From Tahibacter soli (GTDB lineage Bacteria; Pseudomonadota; Gammaproteobacteria; Xanthomonadales; Rhodanobacteraceae), in assembly GCF_025717065.2 (NCBI RefSeq), contig NZ_JAOVZO020000018.1:930001-994000 (forward strand): a stretch of 64,000 nucleotides of DNA, written 5' to 3'. The translations under genes and the position numbers were made by a program. The notes beneath the pieces are model-generated. The model searched no databases. It worked only from the letters and a program-made list of their open reading frames with translations, and was not told the origin of the DNA. Position 1 is the stretch's first letter. Each line of letters begins with the position of its first letter. Of this stretch, positions 18,252 through 25,047 are shown piece by piece.

Positions 18252-19025
18252 ATGACGCGCCGGCCCGAAACCGCCGTGCGCGTCGGCATCACCGCGCGCC
18301 TCGCGCGCGGCGACGCGCATGCGCTTGGCGCCCGCCGCAAGGATCTGCTCGGCGCCGAATCGGGACTCGTCAACAGCGTCTGCGAAGCCGGCGCGCTGCC
18401 GCTCGTGCTGCCGTGGCCGCGCGGGCTCGATGCGGCCGTCGCGCGGCATCGGGCCCATGCGGCGGCCGATGCGATCGACGCGCTGATCGTGCAGGGCGGC
18501 GCCGACGTCGCGCCCGAACTGTTCGGCGAAAAACCGCTGCGGCCGGAATGGGCCGGCGACGCCGACCGCGATCGCTACGAAATCGCGCTCGTCGAACGCG
18601 TGCTCGCGCAAGGCAAGCCGGTGCTCGGCATCTGCCGCGGCTGCCAGCTGCTCAACGTCGTATTCGGGGGCAGCCTGCACCAGGATCTTTCGTTGCAGCG
18701 CGAAGGTTCCATCGTGCATTCGAATCCCGTGGTCTACGAGGCGCATACGCATGCGGTGCGTCTTGCGTCCGGCGGTCTCGTCGCGACGCTGCACGGCCGC
18801 GAGCGCGGCGACGTCGCGTCGGCGCATCACCAGGGCATCGCGCGCCTGGGCGCCGGCCTCGTCGCCGAGGCCTGGTGCGTCGACGACGATCTGATCGAGG
18901 CCGTACGCACGGATGCCGGCTGGGCCGTCGGCGTGCAGTGGCATCCGGAGCTGCATGCCGACGACGCCGCGCTGCTCGACCGCCTGCCGCTGTTCGCGGC
19001 ACTCGTCGCTCGCGCGGCAGCTTAA
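18252..19025 (+). CDS. Class I glutamine amidotransferase-type hydrolase, candidate gamma-glutamyl-CDP-amidate hydrolase
   Basis: A 257-residue member of the gamma-glutamyl-GABA hydrolase group. The nucleophile Cys128 lies in GICRGCQLLN, and His231 and Glu233 in VQWHPEL complete the triad; DALIVQGGADVAP is the oxyanion-side motif. Taken alone it would be called PuuD-like. Its place directly before homologues of glutamine kinase, cytidylyltransferase and CDP-amidate kinase matches C. jejuni Cj1417, which cleaves CDP-L-glutamine to cytidine diphosphoramidate and glutamate. No polyamine genes are adjacent, which favours this reading. There are 88 bp before the next gene, so it may be its own cistron or share the promoter in 18147-18251. 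Confidence 0.8.
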   Translation: MTRRPETAVRVGITARLARGDAHALGARRKDLLGAESGLVNSVCEAGALPLVLPWPRGLDAAVARHRAHAAADAIDALIVQGGADVAPELFGEKPLRPEWAGDADRDRYEIALVERVLAQGKPVLGICRGCQLLNVVFGGSLHQDLSLQREGSIVHSNPVVYEAHTHAVRLASGGLVATLHGRERGDVASAHHQGIARLGAGLVAEAWCVDDDLIEAVRTDAGWAVGVQWHPELHADDAALLDRLPLFAALVARAAA

Positions 19026-19113
19026 CGTCATCTTTACCTGGCCGTAGTGCGACACTATCGCTACGAAGCACGTCGTGCTCGGGCGTAGGTTGCGTAGGTC
19101 AAGGATTGTATCT

Positions 19114-21405
19114 GTGCATTTGAATACCACGCCGAGCGGATTCGGCACGGCCGCCGAGCCGTTGTGGCGCGGCAAGGGGCGCACGCTCGAGCGGCTGGCG
19201 CCGCAGCTGCTGTGCAGTCGCGTGCCGCAGGGACTGTGCCTGTCGGCCGCGCAGTGGCGCGCGTCGCGGGCCGAGTGCGTGCGCCGGGTGCAGCGCCGGT
19301 TCGGTGCGAGCCTCGTGGCGGTGCGCAGCTCGCGCGACGGCGAGGACGCGCCGGGCGAATCGCAGGCGGGCCGCTATCGGTCGTGCCTGGATGTCGCCGT
19401 GGCCGACGGCGCCGCGGTGGCCGCCGCGATCGACGCGGTGTTCGCGAGCTATCGCGGCGCGCGCGCGTGGGACGACGTGCTGGTACAGGCCATGGTGGCG
19501 CCGCGGATCGTCGCGGTCGCCGCGACGCACGCGATCGAAGACGGCGCGCCGTACTACGTGTTCAGCCTGGGCGACGGTGCGCGCACCGACGCGGTGACGC
19601 GCGGCGACGCGCCGGTGCGCACGGTCTATCTCGCGCGCGATGCCGAGCCGCCGCGCGACGGTGACGTCGCGCGGCTCTACGACGCGTTGCGCGAACTCGA
19701 ACGCCTGTGCGGCGGCGAGCCCGTCGAAGCCGAGCTCGCGCTCGTCGACGCGCAGACGGTTCTGCTGCAGGTACGTCCGCTCAACGTCGCGCTGCCCGAC
19801 CCGCGGCCCGCGCGCGCGCGCCGGACCGCGCTCGAGCGGGAGCGGCGCGACCTCGCAGACGCACCGACGGCATGCCTGGGCGAGCGCCGCATGCTCGCGC
19901 TGATGCCCGACTGGAACACGGCCGAACTCCTCGGCGCGCATCCGCGACCGCTCGCGCTGGATCTGTTCTCGCGGCTCGTCGGCGGCGCGGCATGGCGCCG
20001 CGCGCGCGCGGCGCTCGGCTATCGCCGTGTCGGGCGCGTCGACCTCGTCGCGCCGTTCGCGGGCCGGCCCTACGTCGACGTGCGCGCGAGCGCGAACTCG
20101 CTGTTGCCGGCCGCGCTCGACGCGACGAGCGGCGCGGCCGTCGTCGATGCGTGGCAGGCGCGGCTCGTCGCGCAGCCGGCGTTGCACGACCGCTACGAAT
20201 TTTCGATCGCGCAGACGTGCCTCGATTTCGATTTCGACAGTGCGTGGCACGCACGCTACGGCGGCGTGCTCGACGCGCCGCGTCTCGCCGCATACCGCGA
20301 CGCGCTGCGCGAGCCGACGCGACGCTGTCTCGACCTTGCCGCGCTGCGCCGCGCGCAGTCGCATCTGGCGCGGCTGCCGCGACGCTGCGACACGGCCGAT
20401 CCGTCCGCATTGCTCGACGCGGCCGAACACGACGGCGCGCTGCCGTTCGCGCTGCTCGCGCGCCAGGCGTTCGCCGGCGAAGCGCTGATGCGCTCGGCGC
20501 TTGCACGCGGCGCGCTCGCGCCGGAGCGCCTGGCGCTCTTGCAGCAATCGTGCGTCGGCGCGACGCGCGAGCTGCTCGAACACGGCGGCGACGTGCGCCG
20601 GCGCTACGGCTTTCTGCGCGCCGGCACGTTCGAGATCGCGACGCAGTGCCTGGCGCATCTGGAACTCGCGCCGCTGTCGCCGGGCGCCGCGCCGCAACCG
20701 GCCGCGCCGTTCGTGCTCGCGCCGCGCGAACGGCGCGCGATCGACCGGCTCATTGCCGAAGCCGGGCTCGGGCTCGACGCCGACGCGCTGGTCGCGCACT
20801 ACCGCCTCGCGCGGCAGGCGCGCGAGCACGGCAAGTACGCGCTGTCGCAGGCGGTGTCGTGCGTGCTCGAACGCATCGCCGATCTCGGCGCGCGACAGGG
20901 CCTCGACCGCGAAACGCTCGGCTGGCTCGCGCTCGCCGAGCTCGACTTCGAGGCGCCGGCGCGGCTGCGGGATATCGCCGACGCGGCGCGCACGCGACAT
21001 CGCGTCGATGCGCTGCTGCGACTGCCGCCCGTGCTCGACCCGCGCGCGCCGCTCGATGTCGTCGCGATCGACGCCGGCACGCCGACGTTCGTCGGCGCCG
21101 GCCGCGCGTCGGCACGGCTCCTGCGCGTCGACGCATCGACGCCGCCGGCCGCGGTGCCGCACGGCGCGGCGCTCGCGATCGAAAGCGCCGATCCGGGCTT
21201 CGACTGGATCTTCACGCGCGCGCCGGCCGCCCTGATCACGGCCTACGGCGGACCGAACTCGCATATGGCGATCCGCTGCGCGGAGCTGCGCGTGCCGGCC
21301 GTGCTCGGGCTCGGCATCGAGCGCTGGCGGCGCATCGCCGCCGCCGATCACGTCGTCGTCGACGCGGCGAGCCAATCCCTGACGCCATGGAGGCACGACG
21401 AATGA
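19114..21405 (+). CDS. PEP-synthase-like phosphotransferase, candidate L-glutamine kinase
   Basis: A 763-residue ATP-grasp phosphotransferase. The N-terminal nucleotide domain shows RGKGRTLERL (Lys near 21), AVRSSRDGEDAPGESQAG (70-86) and the closing QVRP (219-222). The C-terminal swivelling domain carries the phosphocarrier His717 in YGGPNSHMAI. The PEP/pyruvate-binding domain of true PEP synthase is absent; about 450 middle residues form a different acceptor domain. This size and order resemble C. jejuni Cj1418, which makes L-glutamine phosphate with ATP going to AMP and phosphate, and also rifampin phosphotransferase. The GTG at 19114 is chosen for AAGGA at 19101-19105. Its stop overlaps the methyltransferase ATG by 4 bp. 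The glutamine kinase call rests on the neighbouring genes. Confidence 0.78.
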   Translation: MHLNTTPSGFGTAAEPLWRGKGRTLERLAPQLLCSRVPQGLCLSAAQWRASRAECVRRVQRRFGASLVAVRSSRDGEDAPGESQAGRYRSCLDVAVADGAAVAAAIDAVFASYRGARAWDDVLVQAMVAPRIVAVAATHAIEDGAPYYVFSLGDGARTDAVTRGDAPVRTVYLARDAEPPRDGDVARLYDALRELERLCGGEPVEAELALVDAQTVLLQVRPLNVALPDPRPARARRTALERERRDLADAPTACLGERRMLALMPDWNTAELLGAHPRPLALDLFSRLVGGAAWRRARAALGYRRVGRVDLVAPFAGRPYVDVRASANSLLPAALDATSGAAVVDAWQARLVAQPALHDRYEFSIAQTCLDFDFDSAWHARYGGVLDAPRLAAYRDALREPTRRCLDLAALRRAQSHLARLPRRCDTADPSALLDAAEHDGALPFALLARQAFAGEALMRSALARGALAPERLALLQQSCVGATRELLEHGGDVRRRYGFLRAGTFEIATQCLAHLELAPLSPGAAPQPAAPFVLAPRERRAIDRLIAEAGLGLDADALVAHYRLARQAREHGKYALSQAVSCVLERIADLGARQGLDRETLGWLALAELDFEAPARLRDIADAARTRHRVDALLRLPPVLDPRAPLDVVAIDAGTPTFVGAGRASARLLRVDASTPPAAVPHGAALAIESADPGFDWIFTRAPAALITAYGGPNSHMAIRCAELRVPAVLGLGIERWRRIAAADHVVVDAASQSLTPWRHDE

Positions 21406-22145
21406 CGGTCACCGACTGGGACTACAGCGCGCTCGCCGCGCACTACGACAAGCGCGCGCCCTACGCCGGCGCCGCGCTCGACGCGCTCGTCGCGGCGCTC
21501 GCGCTGCCGGCCGGCGTGCGCGTCGCCGACATCGGCGCCGGCACGGGCCGCCTGGCCGTGCCGCTCGCCGAACGCGGCCTCGACGTGACCGCGGTCGAGC
21601 CGAACGACGCGATGCGCGCGATCGGCGCGCGCCACGCACGTGCGACGCTGCGCTACGTCGACGCGACCGGCGAAGCCACCTTGCTGCCCGGCGGCGCTTT
21701 CGCGCTCGTGAGCTACGGGTCGTCGTTCAACGTGCTCGATCCGGCGCGCGCGCTCGCCGAAGCGTCGCGCCTGTTGCCCGCGGGCGGCGCGATCGCGCTG
21801 ATGTGGAATCACCGCGATCTCGACGATCCGCTGCAGCGCGACATCGAAGCGGCGATCCGCCGGCGCGTGCCCGACTACGCCTATGGCACGCGGCGCGCCG
21901 ATCCGACCGCGGACATCGACGCGAGCGGCGCGTTCGATCGCGTGCGCACGATCGAACGCCGCTTCTTTCACCGCACGGGCGGCGCCGACTTTCTCGACGG
22001 GTTTCGCGCGCACGCGACGCTCCTGCGCCAGGCCGGCGACGCGCGCGACGCGGTACTCGCCGACATCGCGGCGCTCGCCGGCGAAGGCGCGCTCGACGTG
22101 CCGTTCGCCACGCGCATCTGGTACGCGCGCAAGCGCTCGCGCTGA
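21402..22145 (+). CDS. Class I SAM-dependent methyltransferase in phosphoramidate-type cluster
   Basis: A 247-residue methyltransferase. SAM motif I is VADIGAGTGRLAVPLAERG with the acidic residue in VTAVEPND; LLPAGGAIALMWNH is motif III-like. It resembles small-molecule O- or N-methyltransferases. In C. jejuni two methyltransferases (Cj1419, Cj1420) are assigned to O-methylation of the phosphoramidate; here one gene sits between the kinase and cytidylyltransferase genes. It overlaps its neighbours by 4 bp and 1 bp, so it is coupled to both. The methyl acceptor is inferred from context only. Confidence 0.85.
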   Translation: MTVTDWDYSALAAHYDKRAPYAGAALDALVAALALPAGVRVADIGAGTGRLAVPLAERGLDVTAVEPNDAMRAIGARHARATLRYVDATGEATLLPGGAFALVSYGSSFNVLDPARALAEASRLLPAGGAIALMWNHRDLDDPLQRDIEAAIRRRVPDYAYGTRRADPTADIDASGAFDRVRTIERRFFHRTGGADFLDGFRAHATLLRQAGDARDAVLADIAALAGEGALDVPFATRIWYARKRSR

Positions 22146-22903
22146 TGCACGCGGTGATCCTTGCGGCCGGTAGCGGTTCGCGCATGGGGCGGTTCACGCG
22201 CACGCGGCCGAAGGCGATGCTCGCGCTCGCCGGACGCAGCCTGCTCGCGTGGCAGCGCGGCGCGCTCGCGACCGCCGGCATCGACGAGACGACCGTCGTC
22301 ACCGGCCACGCGCACACGGCGGTGCACGCCGACGGATGCCGCATCGTCCACAATGCCGACTGGGCCGACAGCGGCCCGATCGCGTCGCTGCGCTGCGCGC
22401 GGCCCGCGACGCTCGGCGACGTGCTGCTCGTCTACGGCGACGGCGTATTTCATCCGTCGTTCGCGCACGCGCTCGCGGCGTCGCGCGCCGACGTCGCGAT
22501 CACGGTCGACCGGCAATGGCGCGCGCTGTGGAGCCGCCGTTTCGACGACGTGCTGGCCGACGCCGAATCGCTGCGCCACGCCGACGGCCGCTTGATCGAA
22601 ATCGGCCGGCGCGCGACCGACGCCGCGGCGATCGAAGCGCAGTTCACCGGCCTCGTGCGCTTTTCGGCGGCCGGCTGGGCGCACGCCGAACGCGCGCTCG
22701 CGGCGCTGCCCGAAGAACGGCAAAGACGCATCGACACGACCGCGCTGCTGGCGCTGCTGCTCGAGGCCGGCGTCGCGATCGAAACCGTCGCGGTCGACGG
22801 GCGCTGGTGCGAAGTCGACAGCGCGCGCGATCTCGCGCTGTACCGATTGCTCGCGCATCGCTCGCCGGGCTGGAGCCACGACTGGCGCTGGAGCGGCGCA
22901 TGA
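22145..22903 (+). CDS. Nucleotidyltransferase, candidate CTP:phosphoglutamine cytidylyltransferase
   Basis: A 252-residue LicC/Cj1416-like NTP transferase. The nucleotide loop LAAGSGSRMGRFTRTRPKAML (about 6-26) has the conserved Gly/Arg and Lys, GDVLLVYGDGVF supplies a metal-binding Asp, and RWCEVDSARDL matches the WxEID...DL end of phosphocholine-type cytidylyltransferases. The proposed reaction, by analogy with Cj1416, is CTP plus L-glutamine phosphate to CDP-L-glutamine and pyrophosphate. The ATG shares a base with the methyltransferase TGA, and its own stop overlaps the next ATG by 4 bp. Confidence 0.82.
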   Translation: MHAVILAAGSGSRMGRFTRTRPKAMLALAGRSLLAWQRGALATAGIDETTVVTGHAHTAVHADGCRIVHNADWADSGPIASLRCARPATLGDVLLVYGDGVFHPSFAHALAASRADVAITVDRQWRALWSRRFDDVLADAESLRHADGRLIEIGRRATDAAAIEAQFTGLVRFSAAGWAHAERALAALPEERQRRIDTTALLALLLEAGVAIETVAVDGRWCEVDSARDLALYRLLAHRSPGWSHDWRWSGA

Positions 22904-23403
22904 GCGTGATCTGGATCACCGGCCTCGCCGGCGCCGGCAAGACGACGCTCGCGCGCGCCGTCGCGCGGCGTCTGCGCGAGACCGGCCGCGCGGTGCTCGT
23001 GCTCGACGGCGACGACGTGCGCCGCGCGCTCGGCGCGGCCGGTACGGGCTATGCGCGCGACGAGCGCCTGGCGATCGCCGGCCGCATCGCGGCGCTCGCG
23101 CGGCTCGCGAGCGCGCAGGGGCTCGTCGTCGTCGTGGCGACCATTTCCTTGTTTCACGAAATCCACAACGCCAATCGCGCCGGCGGCGCCGACTACTACG
23201 AAGTGCTGCTCGACTGCGCGTCGGCCGTACGCGCGGCGCGCTCGCCGCTGTACGCCGACGCGGAACGCGGCGCGCGCGTCGGTGTCGAACTCGTCCCGGA
23301 ATTTCCGGCCTCGCCGCATCTGACGCTCGACACCGGCGCCGGCATCGCGGCCGAAACCCTTTCGCTCACGCTCGTCGACGCCTGGGAGCACCGTCATGTT
23401 TGA
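22900..23403 (+). CDS. CysC-like P-loop kinase, candidate cytidine diphosphoramidate kinase
   Basis: A 167-residue member of the APS-kinase fold. Walker A is GLAGAGKTTLA (8-18) and LDGDDVRRAL is the second family motif. The next conserved segment reads ATISLFHEIHNANR where sulfate-assimilating APS kinases usually have a FISPxR-type sequence, so the substrate may not be APS. In C. jejuni, Cj1415 is a CysC homologue that adds a 3'-phosphate to cytidine diphosphoramidate. There is no ATP sulfurylase gene near. It overlaps the next gene by 8 bp. Confidence 0.82.
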   Translation: MSVIWITGLAGAGKTTLARAVARRLRETGRAVLVLDGDDVRRALGAAGTGYARDERLAIAGRIAALARLASAQGLVVVVATISLFHEIHNANRAGGADYYEVLLDCASAVRAARSPLYADAERGARVGVELVPEFPASPHLTLDTGAGIAAETLSLTLVDAWEHRHV

Positions 23404-24373
23404 TGCGCGACCGCAGTTTCACGAATACCCGGACGTGCCGGGCTTCCCGGCGTTCGACGCCGAGATCGCGTCGTCGGAAATGCCGAGCGGCGCATCGTGG
23501 CTCGCCAACTGCCTGCTCGAACTCGGGGTATCGTTGTGGAAGCCTTGGGGCGCGGACATTGCAAGCCACTGGCGCGCGTGCGGACCGCGGCGCTTTCGCT
23601 ACGCGAGCAAGGATGCGAGCTGGCGCGGCCTGCTGCCGAGCCTCGCCGACGGCCGCGAGTTCGCGTTTCGCGCCGCGCCGGTGCCGCGCGTGACGCATGC
23701 CTGGGCCGGCACCTACGGCGACGTGCCGCGCACGATCCTGTTCGTGCGCGACCCGCGCGACGCGCTGCATTCGCTGTGGCACCGCGCCCGTCGTGTCGGG
23801 CTCGTGCCCGACGACCAGGATTTCGGCACGTTCCTGCGCGAGCCGTGGTTCCACTATCCGATCGGCCGCGGCGACTTCCTGCTCGTGTGGCTGCGCGTGT
23901 GGCGCCTCGCGCTCGCCGGGCGCGAACACCTCGTGCTGCGCTACGAGGACTATCGCCGCGATGCCGCCGGCACGCTGCGCCGCGCGCTGGCGTTCCTGCG
24001 CATCGAGGCCGCCGACGCCGACGTCGAACGCGCGCTGGCCGCGTCGGATTTCGAAGCCGCGCGCGCGGCCGAGGCGCAGATCGATGGAAATACCGCGCCG
24101 ACGTTCAACCGCGCCGGGCTCGCCGAAGAATGGCGAGAGATTTTCGACGACGCGATGCACGCGGCCGTCGGCCCGCGCTACGCGTCGCTGTACGCGTGGC
24201 TCGGCTATGCGCCCGACGCGAGCGGCCTTGCGCCGCCGGCCGAACCGGAGCCCGACGCCGGGTGGATCGAGCGCATGCTCGTGGCCGCCGACACGCGCAC
24301 ATGGCGGCCCGAACGCGCGGCGCGCTTGCGCGAACGGCTGATCGCGGCGAGCATGGACCGCACTTCGGTCTGA
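23396..24373 (+). CDS. Sulfotransferase-fold protein, candidate phosphoramidate transferase
   Basis: A 325-residue cytosolic sulfotransferase-like protein. The 5'-phosphate loop is PSGASWLANCLLE (30-42, like PKSGTTWL), and the 3'-phosphate-binding motif is FVRDPRDALHSLWHRA with Arg118 and Ser126. Family members use 3'-phosphorylated nucleotide donors such as PAPS. In this operon the donor made upstream may instead be 3'-phospho-CDP-amidate, which has the same 3'-phosphate handle, so the enzyme could transfer a phosphoramidate group. Ordinary sulfation with PAPS from the CysC-like kinase is the alternative. The acceptor is unknown. It is the last gene of five overlapping frames. Confidence 0.8.
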   Translation: MFDARPQFHEYPDVPGFPAFDAEIASSEMPSGASWLANCLLELGVSLWKPWGADIASHWRACGPRRFRYASKDASWRGLLPSLADGREFAFRAAPVPRVTHAWAGTYGDVPRTILFVRDPRDALHSLWHRARRVGLVPDDQDFGTFLREPWFHYPIGRGDFLLVWLRVWRLALAGREHLVLRYEDYRRDAAGTLRRALAFLRIEAADADVERALAASDFEAARAAEAQIDGNTAPTFNRAGLAEEWREIFDDAMHAAVGPRYASLYAWLGYAPDASGLAPPAEPEPDAGWIERMLVAADTRTWRPERAARLRERLIAASMDRTSV

Positions 24374-24383
24374 TGTCGGTGCG

Positions 24384-25001
24384 ATGGAATCCTTGCAGCA
24401 GATGGCGCTCGCGGCGGGTCTTGCGTGGGCGAGCGGAATCCGCCTCTACGCCGCGGTGTTCATCGCGGGCCTGCTCGGCCGCTTCGACTGGGTGACGCTG
24501 CCGGCGGGCCTTGCGATGCTGGAGCACGACTGGGTGCTCGTCGCGTCGGGCGTCATGATGGTCGGCGAGTTCGTCGCCGACAAGGTGCCGGCGTTCGACT
24601 CGGTGTGGGACGCGCTGCACACGTTCATCCGCATTCCGGCCGGCATTCTGTTGTCGTGGGGCGTGTTCTCGGGCGCCTCGCCCGAACAGCAGTTCGCCGC
24701 GGCGCTCGTCGGCGGCGCGATCACGTCGGGCACGCACCTGGCGAAGGCCGGCACGCGCGCGCTGATCAACACGTCGCCCGAGCCGTTCTCGAACTGGGGC
24801 GCGAGCCTCACCGAAGACATCACGCTCGTCGGCGGGCTGTACCTCATCTGGCAGCATCCGCTGATCTTCCTGGCGCTGCTCGCGCTGTTCCTCGCGGCCG
24901 TCGCTTGGCTGCTGCCGAAGCTGTGGCGCGCGCTGCGTTCGCTCGCGCGGCGCATCTCGGGCGCGGCGCAACGAAACCCTGCGCAACGGAACCCGGCGTG
25001 A
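24384..25001 (+). CDS. DUF4126 family membrane protein
   Basis: A 205-residue inner-membrane protein with about five spans and the family pattern GLAWASGIRLYAAVFIAGLLGR, then VGEFVADKVPAFDSVWDALHTFIRIPAG. Its function is unknown. It starts 10 bp after the sulfotransferase-like gene, so it is probably cotranscribed with the phosphoramidate-type cluster, though family distribution suggests an independent role. The C-terminus ends in a short repeat, RNPAQRNPA. Confidence 0.85.
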   Translation: MESLQQMALAAGLAWASGIRLYAAVFIAGLLGRFDWVTLPAGLAMLEHDWVLVASGVMMVGEFVADKVPAFDSVWDALHTFIRIPAGILLSWGVFSGASPEQQFAAALVGGAITSGTHLAKAGTRALINTSPEPFSNWGASLTEDITLVGGLYLIWQHPLIFLALLALFLAAVAWLLPKLWRALRSLARRISGAAQRNPAQRNPA

Positions 25002-25047
25002 CCGCGTCGCACTACACTTCGCCGGCCCTGAGTCCATCGAGAACACC

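Noticed and set aside
18252-19025. Polyamine catabolism (PuuD with the PuuR-like XRE-cupin regulator)
   Set aside because: The XRE-cupin gene is 15 kb away, no PuuA, PuuB or PuuC homologue is present, and the immediate neighbours fit a phosphoramidate pathway better.
19114-21405. True phosphoenolpyruvate synthase or pyruvate phosphate dikinase
   Set aside because: The C-terminal PEP/pyruvate-binding domain is missing; the protein ends shortly after the swivelling His domain.
22900-24373. Ordinary PAPS-dependent sulfation from the CysC-like and sulfotransferase-like genes
   Set aside because: Not excluded, but there is no ATP sulfurylase, the CysC-like substrate motif is altered, and the four upstream genes would be unexplained. 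Kept as the main alternative.
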